A stretch of 64,000 nt of DNA, from the NCBI GenBank assembly GCA_021396245.1, contig WNYE01000039.1:186001-250000 (forward strand). The letters are read 5' to 3'. Both the position numbers and the translations under genes were made by a program. Under the pieces are notes generated by a model. That model was not told the DNA's origin. It searched no databases and worked only from the letters and a program-made list of their open reading frames with translations. This DNA is from Sporothrix humicola (lineage: Eukaryota; Ascomycota; Sordariomycetes; Ophiostomatales; Ophiostomataceae). This document shows, piece by piece, positions 35,331 through 47,300 of the stretch (the stretch's first letter is position 1; every line of letters begins with the position of its first letter).

Positions 35331-38300
35331 TACCAAAATTAAACACAACGCGAAAAACGAAGCCTGATCAGTGCTGTGAGTCGAACAAGACGGTTAGGCT
35401 CGCCCGAACAAGGAAACGAGGAAAAGGACAAACTTCTCTTCGCGGTATTGGACTCAGGGGCTACTCCTGAAGAGGACATGAACTCACAGAAAGGCCCCGA
35501 GGCTAGGGCCAAAAGGAGCGCGCGACTCGCCTAACGATCAGGCTAGACAGGAGAGAAAATCTTGGAAAATAGACCAACACTCCTCGTGGGACCTTCGTGG
35601 GACTGGGACTCCGGGAGACTCGTGCGAAACCCAAAATCGATCGACAGAGCGACCTGCCCGATGGGGAACATAAGGCGGATGCTCTCCCAGCTACGTGGGG
35701 AAAGCCTCGCGCCGCGTTGAAGTCGACCGTTTTCACTTGAGAACAAGAACGCCCAGAAAACTGGAACAAAACTGGCTCTTTTGCTGTCGGGCAGTATCTT
35801 ACCAGACAACATCCCAGCATCTAGCATCCGATGCATCCGCTGGAGGTGTGTCCGTCTCCGCCGCCTGCGTGTCCAGTACTTCTTCAACGCACGATCAAGC
35901 GCCGTTGCTGCATGCGTACTTACGTTGTAGCACGGCCCTTGGTCCTTGCTGCAGAGGGAGATTTCCGTTCTCGTATCGTCCCTTGCATTTTCGGCTGGGT
36001 TTTGTTGCTTCTTTGTTGCTTTCTGTGGGTTGTTGGTAATGGTGACGACAACGTGCATCCGAGAGATGCTCGATAGGCCACTTTTCGATAAAGATTAAAT
36101 TATCAGCGACCCGAACGGACCACTAAAATAGGGGGAACGAGCGTTGACGAATGTTTTTGTTAACGTGCTCAATACTGTTCTGTGCAACGTGCGGCGTTCT
36201 GAAGAAAGAAGAGACCGCCGGATCTCGTATGCTGTGGCGAGAGGTCTGCATGGGAAATTGCACTGGCCTTGGCACTGGTTCGTGTTACGTTGACCTTTGC
36301 TTCTCCAACGTCAACAAATAACAAGACAAAGGCAGGTACACGGCTGTGGCCTGCAGTCCCGGCAGGTGGGTTTGTCAAGGAAGGTTGCACAGTTATTGCG
36401 GTCGATTATGGTTGATGGGGGCACTGGGTATTTCGACGGCAGCATTTTGATGGGGGCAGATGGGGGGCACAACAGCACCGCATAAAAAACCAACATGAAA
36501 GCGAGAGTGAACATCCACGAACAAGGCAACGTGGGTAAGGGGAAGGATACAGTCGAAAAGACGAAAGAGGCCAAAGAGGGACCGAATGGGGGAAGAGGGA
36601 GAGATATGGTGCCTGAGAGCACAGCAGTCTGCAGTGTGCACAACCGAAATCGCCGAAAGCACTGTCACCGTTGCATTCTGGCAGAGGGAGCCGAGCGTGA
36701 ACCAGAGGAGAGAGGAAGATGGTGGGAGCAAACTCAGAAAAGTGAGAAAACGGGGGATGGGAGGAAGAAACAAACAAACACAACATAAAACGGCGCCGTA
36801 AGCACACTGCAAAACGGCCGAAACGAGCGCCGGCGTGTTTGGAGTGGCCGTATTCGTTCAGAATGCGCTTGGGGTAATGCACCATTCGCGTGCAATGGCT
36901 ATCACAAAGTCGTCCAAAGTCGTCCACAGTGGGCTTGAATGGCTGGGCGTGTCGTCACGGTATATGTGAGTTTGGGGTCTTGCGTAATATAGGTTGCACA
37001 CGGAGAGGTCAAGGTCCGAGTGTTTCTCAGGTACGAGGTTGCAGCAGGCCGAAAGCCAGTCAAAAAAGAGTCAAAATCCCCAATGACCTGAGCCTGACTA
37101 ACAATGATGCCCCGTAGCAGTGGACGACAAAAACAGAAAAAAGGGTAAGGTAAAATGATCATGCCCGAGCACTTTATCATAGAGTTCCATTCGTTTGGTC
37201 GTTTGGTCGCTTTGATGGTGCTTTGGTGGTGTTTGGCAGCATTTTTGCTGGAGCCATCCACGTAAGTCGCCTTGTTGTTAGTCGTGCTGAATTGGGGATT
37301 AGGTTAACTGCGAAAGGTCAGAAGGGTGACATAAGGAGGGGAAGGCCACTCGAGGGAGATGAGCAAGGGGCTACACAAACGACAAAACAACAAGAAAATG
37401 ACAGGAAAAGGAAAAGCATCGAAACATGAAAATCGGCGCGATGGGCATCTAGAATTGACGAGTTTTCCAAAAATAACAACAAGGCTGCGAGTTTAAGTGG
37501 AAATGTCGATGCCCAGACCTTGAAGTGGTTGTTCAACACCACAAAACGGCTGAATGATGAAATGTGAAATGAGAGGAGGCAAGAATCCGGAACGACCCTC
37601 TTTCAAGGCCAGACATTGGGTTCGAGATGGGTGCAATGATGGATGCAAGCTGGCCGGGTAAGGGCTCGTCCAAACTCCAAAGAGATGGATGATGAATGTT
37701 TCGTTTCGTGACAGCAAGTCTCTTTGCTGGCAGAACTCAGAACGCAACCTGGTCCTTGGATCACATCCCTTGTCGTTTAATTCTTTTTTCCTCTTCTTGC
37801 GGGAATCACGACCTGGGCTCTGAATTCAAAAATAGAACCCGGTCTCCCGCATCCCGCAATCCCACGAGCAACAAGGCAAGGGTCTGCATCTTTTTGTGCG
37901 TTGGCCTGGTTCGCTGGCCATGTTCCACGTCGTTGGTATCTGCGCTTTTTGTGCGTCGTATGGACAATAGACAAGGCCCGACGTGGGACAATCATATACC
38001 CGGTAGACGGGTTGCTGTGCAAAAATTGCCTCTGCTGCCTCTTTCTTGCGGCTTTTTCAATAAATCAACATCGTGTGTGCAATCCTCCGTTTCACAATAC
38101 GAGAGGGCTGAAAGCGCGAGCGATGGAATGTTCGAGTCGTCGAGTCGCGACATCAGGCCGACATCGCGAGATGATGTCCGATGATGGAGCGTTGATGGAG
38201 ATGATAGAGACCCTCTTCAGCCCTCAACGTCCCCTGTTATTTCCTCATTTTTTTGATAGAGAAATTGCATCTCGATAAATATGTGCCGTGATTTGTTCAA

Positions 38301-40122
38301 ATGTCAGCCCACACCGATGGTGGGGCGATCCGGCTCTGCTCAATTGCAGGAAAAAGAAAAGTAGAAGACAGAGAGACCCTCCGTGGCTTTTTGTAGAGTG
38401 AGGCCGTCGACAACTAGCACGGGCTTGTGAAATTACATTGTAGATGCGATCTGATAAAATTGTGGCACTTGGTAGGTTGTTTTCACCTCACCACAGGTCG
38501 ACGAGGCACCGCAGAGGGGCGTGTGTTTCCGTCGTACGAGAGACAAGAGAGGACGCTGGTCTTGATATTTGGGATTCGTTCCTGGCGCGGTTGGTGACGG
38601 TCTGTTCTCCGTGTTAGTCAACATGGCTCTTGGCCAGAACGCGGCACACAGACGGCCGTGAAATTAAGTGCTCAGGACGCTTCGGCGTCCACGTGAACAA
38701 AAGCACTAGAGAGAGGTACACAGAACGAAAAGGAGACAAAAAAGACAATGGTGGCGGGATGTTCCCTGTGTCGCCGTGTTGTGGTCGAGCACTTACACGA
38801 TCTATTGGCAAAATAGCGGCGCCTGTTGGTCGACGGTTCCTTGATTAGTGCGTTGGTAGTACGTATACACGAAGATGGCGTTTTTTGCTGAAGAAATAAT
38901 CGCGACCATGATGGAGTTAGCTAAAAAGGCTGAACGACAGAAAAAGGAGGTCAAAGCAGAAATCTACTAAATATCAGGTTTTTCACAGCGAGTACAAAGT
39001 TTACTTTGTGGAAAGCACGATCGAGGCATTCGACTACGAAGATGACTATGTGGGCAGGTGCGGCTGCTCCGAAGGGAAGGCGCGGTTGTCCCGCAGTGGA
39101 CGGCATAGCCAGGCCGAGACAGTGGCCTCCTGCCTCGGTATCTGTTCCCGCGACACTCGTTCCTGCCGTTTTCCCTCCGTTTTGTGTCTCCTGCAATTGC
39201 TTCGTAGATATCAGAATGCAAGCTCTTTTGGAAAGTGCTTCCTGCCATATCGATGTCGTATGTCGTTCCTTTTCCTTGACAGCCTTCCCCGATGTTCTTG
39301 TTAAGTGCGTTTCATGAGGTTGCTCTTGTGTTTATTTTTAACTTTTAGCTTTTTCGACAGGCTCCAAGAGGCTCCAAAGCGCGCGACAAACCCTCTGAGA
39401 TGGGACGGAAAAACAGGCTCGACAGGGAACAAGACATGTCAAGACGACGATAAAAAGCAACAAAAGCAAGGATGCCCGATCTCTTTTTGCTGCCATCGGA
39501 AGCCTCAGTTTCTATTTTCGTGGCCAGTTTAATCACCAAGGACTGGAGCGATGTCAGGAACGTCAGATGAGTGGTCAACGGTTCTTGAAACATGAAACAT
39601 GCTACCCACATTTTACCTTTGGAGCCCACCACCCCGGGAGTCGCATTTTCGCATTCGCACTTTCACACTTTAGCTGGCTTTTTAACGCTTCCACGCTTTA
39701 ACGCATTTTGGAAGTGAAGGTCAACCAACGAAAGGCTACCGTTTCGGTGGGTTTCTCTTTGGAGGAGGCTGGGAGGAGGGAGGCTACAGACTTCGGCGTG
39801 CAGGGCGATCTTGACTCTGGTTGACGCATGGGAAAGCGAATCGCGCTCCCCAGCAGAGCGCGCGCCTGAAAAGAGTGTGAGTGGTGCCAGACGGTGGGTA
39901 TTCTTGCTCTCATATTCACATCGATCAGCACAATATGGGCGCCACTGTGTTTCGGAAAGCGACTATTCGACGTTTAACTCCACAAGCAGTTGCCTCGTCA
40001 CATTTTTACACCGCCGAACGGCCCTTGACCAGCTGGCAGAAACGCAGAAAGCGGTTCCCTAGCGGTCGGATCGCGATATAGCAAAAGGCCGTTGACAAAA
40101 GAAGGAAGCACACTGCAAGAAA

Positions 40123-40154
40123 AAGGAAATAAGGAAATAAGGAAATAAGGAAAA
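40123..40154 (+). repeat. 8-bp tandem repeat AAGGAAAT, 4 units
   Basis: Three exact units followed by AAGGAAAA. Noncoding. Confidence 0.85.
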
Positions 40155-40897
40155 TACTTTTGAGCATGACCTGCCTCTGGCCCGCCTCTGAGTCGCCGAT
40201 GCAGTAGCTTCATGCGCCTGAAAAGGAAAGAAAAAGCAAGTACTTCCATCACAAAAAGCAAGCATCACAAAAGCAAGTTGGGCTGTTGTCCTCAAACAAG
40301 CTAATGCACTGTATTTTTCTTTTTCTGTGGTGCTGTTGCGAGTCTTTTCCTTCTCTGGCCTTCGATTTCTCACCACATTTCCACATTTCCAGCTTCCCAG
40401 CTTCCAGGCAGATGGGGCGTTAAATGGGGCTTTCAATTGCCGCTATGGCGTTGAGATTCGATGCTGATGGGGATGAGCCTTAACTCCTGATGGGCGCCTC
40501 TTGGCTGGGTGAGACTGTCAGACACTGTCTCTCTCGGTCTCTCCCCCAGAAAATGGAAGAAAAACGGAAAACGGGCGCAGACGCGATCGGCGGTCGAGTT
40601 CGATTGTGGTGGCGCTTTTTTATTCACCTCCGGGGCGTTTTACTTCTTCCTTCTTCCTTTTGGGCCGTGTGCCGGATCAGCGCTTCCTTCCAGACTTTTC
40701 GGCGCACGCTGTCATGCATTGCATATCGCATTGCAGTAGACAGTGCATCTTGCATTTCAGCTGGAGAGAAACCATTAACAAATATTTTTGTTGACTTCTT
40801 CTAGCATTGTCTCGCTTCCACGCGGTCGAAAAGCTGTCAAAAAAGGAAGATATCTGCGCTGAAGGAAGCGGTAGAGAAAAATAAACAAGGCCTAGCC

Positions 40898-40919
40898 GGC
40901 CAAGGCCCTGACCTTGGCC
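40898..40919. repeat. Perfect inverted repeat GGCCAAGG / CCTTGGCC
   Basis: Eight-base arms around a 6-nt spacer (CCCTGA), in a local GGCC/CCTTGG-rich patch. It could form a hairpin. Confidence 0.85.
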
Positions 40920-43856
40920 TTGGTCCCGGCTGCAGCGGAAGAGCGGAAGATAATATGTGAGTTGAGATATATGTCGTACGTCGTTGTGCATATGGAGGCA
41001 AAATCAACATTGAAATCAAAAGCCCAAGTCAACAGAGCAGAGTCCACTGATTCCACTGAGCCCACTGAATCCTCCGCTACAGGAGCTCGGGCGAACCACT
41101 CTGATCACCACACCGAAGGAGCAATAGGGGACGGAGGGAAGAGCAAAGGGAAAAAGAGAAAACGGAGGCTCGAAAGAGTGGAAGGAGGAGCAACAACCTC
41201 ACGGCACCGACAGGGACACGCTCAATGTGAAAGTCGCGGTACGCGGAGTAAAAAGGTTCTGACCCCTGACCTGCTCCAAAAAAAAAAACGACACGAAAAA
41301 AAGGAGGGCCGCAATCTTGCGGGTAGCGGAATCACTCTCCCACTTTACGCAAAAATGCGCCCACCAAAATACGCAGTACGTAATCCGAGTCCAGCTGGAG
41401 AACGACAAGGAAAGGAGAGTGTGCACTGACTACTTTACAGTGAGGCCTGCCAGTCCACAGTGGGCTGTGTAGGTCAAGCCTGGCCTTTGCGTTGTTTATT
41501 GATATTTTGTGAGCTGCCTCGAGTCGATAGCCTCGCCTCTTCTTGCTGGATTTGTGCACCTCTCGCCATTATGACTCTCTCTCCTTTCCCCTGCCTTGGG
41601 CTATTGACCAGGGACCCAGGTCACTGCCGGGGTTTTTCTGGACTTTTGGGGGCCTTCTTCTTTTCAGTCTTTTTTCTCGTTATCAACACACCCTCTGGAA
41701 GCTGAAAGACAGGGGAAGAAAGGGAGAAAATAACTGTTGGTTAGCTCTCCTCTGGTGGATCCCAAACTCTGGGGCCTCGCAAGGATGTGCCGGGCCAACA
41801 CACCCAAAATCACAAAAAATCACAGAATGGCTCGAATGGCAAAAGAAAACGGCGTTACATCGTGTCGATAGCTTCGGGGCCTGGGGTCTGGGAAATGGGG
41901 CAACTCTCGAGTGGTTCTCTCTTTCTCGTCGCCTTTTTCTTCTTTTTTTCAACCTTTTCGCTTTATATTTTCCATCCCCTGGTCATGGACAAGGATGGCT
42001 TGTGCATTTTTTGGAGCCAGCGAAATGGCCAAATGAGCAAGCGTGTTAGTGCTTTTGGTGCTTTGGAGGCTTTGATGTCTTTTCTCAACGCGTTTTTGCT
42101 TGTTGTTGCTTGCTTTTTCTTGTTGTTTTCACTACACGTTTTGTCTCCTCTTCGAATCTCCCGCCCTTCTCCATCCTGTCCAGATCGCAGGATTTTTTAC
42201 TCTTTATTTTTTTAAGATTTATTAGATTGTGCGACATGGGGCATTAGAGACGTCGCACTCCGAGAATTGGTTTCTCAGTAGCTTGAGTAGCTTGAACAGC
42301 TGGCGAACTTGTCCTTCACCCCGGCAGACTAATTCTTGTTTGTTGTTATTTTAAGATGCACGAATGCACAAGTCTCGTGGTGTTTTTGCGTGGTTTTTCT
42401 TGGTGATCAAGGGAGCCCTTGTTTTCGAGAGAACTTGAACTGCACACACCGTAGCATTCGGATAAAAAACCACCACATAAAATGATGTGTTGCCGGGGGC
42501 GGAGGAGCCAAAAGACCAAAGCTGGGGGGAGGAAGAGAGCGAGAACAGGGGGAGACATGAGGGACCGGGAACCAGCCAAACCAGGAAAAGGAGCGATTTC
42601 CATGCCCACCTCGTGGGCACGGCCAGAGCAGGGAGAGAACGAAAAGAAAGAAAGCAGGAAGCATCACTCCTAGGACCAAAGACAAAGACCGACCGCCGGG
42701 GCTGGCCTCGAAATAAAAACAAGCATGGCCGGGATCCGGGATAAGACCTAGAAAAAGGGCGAAAAGTCGCGACGCCTGTTCACGTTCACCAGACTGTTCC
42801 CAGAGAGGCAGTCATGGCGCCGATGAAACTATTCTCGCTCTCATTTGGGTTCATTTCAGACCATTTTGTTGAGTGAATCGTGCGCTGTGTGCCAATCCCT
42901 TCCGGAAAAAGAGGCAATCTTGCAGAAGAGGCGTGCCCAGGAAATAGCAGCAATCAAACAATTTGAAGGTGATGAGAAAAGACGGGTCTTGAGAAATATT
43001 CCGTTAACAATCATGGAGAACACGGGACGCAATGACGGCCGGCATCCCGCGAGATGGGAATGGGGACGGATATGGAAATGGAGATGCAGATGAGATCTTC
43101 TCTCGTTTTCCTTTTCTTGTCGTCCGTCTTCTCGAAGGAACAAAACAAGTCTAATTTGGAGGGCCAGGCCATTCTTTATGCTGATCTTTTCTGTCTGAAT
43201 CTTGACTTTTTTCCTTTTTTCTTTTTCTCATCACTCAGCAGGTCTTCAGCTATGTGACAAGCATTGGCCTTGACGATATTGGGACATGGCCGAAAGACAT
43301 GCATCTGTCAAGTTCATGGCTGGCCGTTTTGTCTTGTCTTGTCTTTTTGTCTCTACTATGTCTCTCCCTATCACAACCCCATTGTTCCAGCTCCCACAGA
43401 AGCAAGTCAACAAGAGACGGTGAATGTAAGACAGTCGATCGCTTTGACCAAAGCTGGAAGCTGAAAAGAAACCAAGATACGTCGTACTTCGACATAAAAA
43501 AGAAGGCTGGCCGACCGAGGCCAGACCACGGGCCGACCACGATATCATGCATCCTGAGCAGGGAAGAATATGTGCGAAATATGTGCGCAGATGGGGTTTT
43601 CGGTACTTCAGCTTTATTTTCTTTTTCTTTCTATGTCTTGTCCAGATTTTAGTGTCGATGGGCTGAAGAGCTGAGAAGCTGAACTGACGATGGGAGGCGA
43701 AAAAAGCGAAAAGGAACACACGAAGGAAGCAAAAGAAGCCGACGATCATAGATGGCCCAGGGATGCATCATGCAGTCCACGTTGTCAAGTTGCACTCAAA
43801 ACGTTGATCTTTTTGGGCGGTCCAGCTTAAAACTCAAAAAAAAAAAAAAAAAGTCT

Positions 43857-43873
43857 AGACGTTGCCAACGTCT
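43857..43873. repeat. Inverted repeat AGACGTTG-C-CAACGTCT after an A17 run
   Basis: A perfect 8-bp palindrome with a one-base centre, starting four bases after a run of 17 A (43836-43852). No flanking target duplication that would prove a retroposed element was seen. Confidence 0.8.
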
Positions 43874-44302
43874 GTTGTCTTCCGTCGTCTCCCGATCTCA
43901 TCGACGGCGATACGGATATCTTCCACGGACGTTGAGCTGTGATTATCCTGTGATTTTCTCAATTATTTCCTTGATTAGAATATGCAAGGTATTTTGACTT
44001 TTGGAGACCATAAACACACACCCCTATTTAGTCTTAGGCTCTTAGCTGCAGGCCCCTGTCCAGCATTTGGCCTGGCCTGGCCCAGCCCTCTCAAGCCCTG
44101 TAAAACAATTTACTTTTCACACAAAAGACGCATTTGCAGGGCATCGAATACGAACTTGGCACCCGATGCCCACAGACACAACCTTACACATCCGAGGCCA
44201 GCTTTTTCTCTCCTTTTTCTCTGTGCCATTCTGCCTGTCTGCCTCTCCTTTTTCAACCTTGGCCATGTCCGACCGTGTTGTCGTTCGTTCGCGTTATTCT
44301 TC

Positions 44303-44345
44303 TTGTCACTCTCTTGTCACCTTGTCACTTTGTCACTTTGTCACT
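44303..44345 (+). repeat. 8-bp tandem repeat TTGTCACT, 5 units
   Basis: One unit, a CTC spacer, then TTGTCACC and three exact TTGTCACT units. Lies in pyrimidine-rich noncoding DNA. Confidence 0.85.
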
Positions 44346-47300
44346 CGCCTGTCTTCTTCCACTCTGTCCGATTTTCTTCCGCTTTTTTCTCTCCGAAGCT
44401 GCAGTCTGTTCTCGCACACTGCCTCTCTTTACCTTGTTTGGTATGCTTCCCGAGAGGTCAGTTGGATTTTTGGGGACTTTTTAGTTTGATTTTGAATATT
44501 CTATGCGAGCGCGATCCGTCTTGTCAAGATCGAGCAGCGATGATTGTCGATTCACTTCTTTTCACGTCTTTTGTTCATTGACTTCTCCTCGGTATTTTAT
44601 GTAAGTCACTGTCTGTGGCTTTCCGCAAAATGCACAAAATGGCACCCTCTTGCGTATGTGGCGGGTGCCCCAGGAATCCTTCAGTTTACGGAGTATTTTT
44701 GTCTTGGTCTCTCTAAGAACTCCCCCGATGGAATGATCGACTTTGCGGTATCGATGGATATTCCTCCCGCTCTTCCTCACCCGCTTTTTATTTTACGATA
44801 CGATCAAGTACGTGCTGACGGAGAACCTGAACAACAGGGAAGAAAAGGCCCTTTCGTGGACCCAGCCCATTGTTTCAGCATTTGCGGGCACTTTCTCACT
44901 GACGACAAGTATTTGTATGCATGTTATGTATCTTGTATTCTCACGTATTCAAGACTGTGTACTCCGTATTTTATGGTTGGTGGCAGGTGGCGCCTGCACA
45001 AAAGAACGCCTCTGGACGCCACCAACACAGCACGAAAACAATACTCCGTACCGAGCTCGCCATGGGTAGAAAAGCAGAAAACGAGAACGAGGCAGTCTGA
45101 TTGCCTGCCCAGAAAACATCCCCTTTTCCGCCAGGCACAAGGCGCATAAGAGCGGCACAAAATCAAGATGCCAAGTACCTGCCTATACAAAATGTATGCA
45201 TCAGTACATCTTTAGCCTTTTGTGCCGCTAGAAAGTCAGTTCCTGCATTAGTGCCAAATGTGCACGCGATTTGTGGTGTGCACGAAAAGGAGAAGTGCTG
45301 GTGCTTGTTTGCGTCTGTGCTTTTTTTGTGCCTATCAGTCCAGTCAGTGTGCATGTTTCTCAGTTTCTGTGCATTTTGTGCGTCCGTGTGCCAACAAACC
45401 AGGTGCCAGGGTGTTGGACAGAGACGAACAGAAGGATCAGAGCCAGCAAAAAGGTGCACCTCTCGGAGAGAATGGGACGGACGACCCCACAAACAGAGTG
45501 GCTGAGTCGAAACCAGAAACACGCCGTGACTCTCGTTGGATAGCATCGATCCGTGGTTTACATGAACGTTTTCGAGTGAGTGAGTATTGTCGCTCTTCCA
45601 GTTGGCGCCATGTTTCAGAGGGTTACGTTCCGAGAGCGATCTTACCGCCCACTGGGTCCCTCGGTTTTTTTGTTTTTTTTTGTCTTCTTCTGGATCCTAT
45701 CGCTTCTTTTGCTGAGAGCTAACATCTCACATCCTTCCATCTCGGTGGCCTTTCGTTATGGAGTGATTGTCCTTGATTTTCTGATTTGCGCTTTCCCTGG
45801 TTTTTTTAACGTGCTGACGGCAGGCGGACACCCTCACTGGTGTCTCTCACTGGCTCTTTCTTGGTCTCGCCGGTTCTCTGACTGCTGACCGGACAGACCA
45901 GTTGATCTCCTCCGATTGACGTATTTTCTTATGCTCTCATTTCTCACTGAACCTTTTGGTATTCTCCCACGTTTACAAGATACCCGATTGGCCTAGGTTC
46001 TCAGATCCGTTTGAGTGCCCCCAGGCGAAATCTCACTCATTTTGCCCCAGCAATTACCGCCTCATCAACGACATCCAACTTTCATGTAACTTGAATTTTC
46101 ATAAATTGTAGAGTCCGTCTCCGACTGTAGGAGTAATTTCAAGCACAATCAAATAAGAACCGACCTCCTGCGCGTTCAAGATATGCTCGTATTCTGCACA
46201 TATGCTGTACGCCCAACACCGTTTTATGCACGGCGTGTGCTAAAATGGGATGATGGATGCGCTGTCGTCTTACGTGACTCGCCGTCGTGTACAATATGTC
46301 TGTTGATACCATGAACATATGCTTGTTTTTTGTGTGCATTTCGATCTGTGAGTTGCACGACATGGACTGTTGTTTTTGTCAATTTATTTTTTTATTCTAT
46401 TTAACCTGTCGAGTCCGTATTGGTTTATTTTTATTTTTGTTTATTTCTGATCAAATTTTTTGTGATTATTTTATATATTGAAAAAAAAACTTACAAATAA
46501 AAATAAAATCCGAGTAAATTATTTATTATATTGTTTAATATTGTTTAATACCATTCTCATTCAATATGTTCCACACCTGATTATCTTCCGTCGTGCAACA
46601 TGTCTTTCTCTATTTCCTCGGGACCCTCCCGAACGGCAAGCTCGTCACCCCCTGTGTTACTCCGTAACTCAAAGTCGAATACCGCTCCGCCCCGGAAGTT
46701 TTTTATGATCCTCTGGTTATTTTTATCTTCCCTGAAAAAGAGACCGGTGTCTTGGGAACCCCTTACTATCACACTTTTGTCTCTTTCTCCTTTTTATCCA
46801 GGACGAAATATTCACCTTATCCCACCCGCCCCATCACCCTTGTTTGCCGCCGTCCCGCCGACCAGGTCGTCCCCGGCTCGCAATCTATTTTTTTCTCCTA
46901 TTATGGACCTCTTTATGAACGCGGTAGTGGGTGGTCTCCTCTACGCCTGGAAAATAAATGAAAGACGGCACGCCAGGAGAAAAAAAAAAGAGAACTCAAG
47001 AAAGCGGGAAAGGCTGGCTGGTAGGTTTGGCCTCGTTCTGAGTTGGCCTCAGTGCAGCATGCTAGAGTGAAAAAGAGACAAGCTCTCATCTTAAAACCTC
47101 CGCGGTCCAAGATGGATAAAAGATGCGCGAGAACAAGAAAAAGAGGAAAAAAGAAAGTAGCGGAGTATTCTGTACTTGTAAATGACGGCCGAGGAACACC
47201 AAGAGTCGGCCAAAGCGCAATGCATTTGCAACTTTCCCTTCCTCTCTGTGGAGTACCCTGTACTACTTGCTTTTCCCCTTCCCTGCAAATTTCCATTTGG

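Larger units (their letters stand above)
33975..44302. other. Gene-poor region, part 2
   Basis: About 10 kb with no protein gene, tRNA or rRNA that I can support. Composition is near average, with scattered T-rich and purine-rich runs. Small tandem arrays and inverted repeats are listed separately. Open frames reach about 170 codons but several overlap in different frames and none resembles a known family. Confidence 0.5.

Noticed and set aside
35643..35700. tRNA-like stretch on the minus strand (TAGCTGGGAGAGCATCCGCC)
   Set aside because: It resembles a D-arm and anticodon start, but no acceptor stem, anticodon stem or convincing B box (GGTTCGANNCC) follows.
43982..44581. 199-codon ATG-started plus frame
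   Set aside because: Two other long frames overlap it, it crosses the TTGTCACT micro-array, and its Ser/Phe/Leu/Cys composition follows from the pyrimidine-rich DNA.
44544..45149. 201-codon plus frame
   Set aside because: Opens at TTG rather than ATG, contains two copies of the dispersed 9-mer, and shows no domain.
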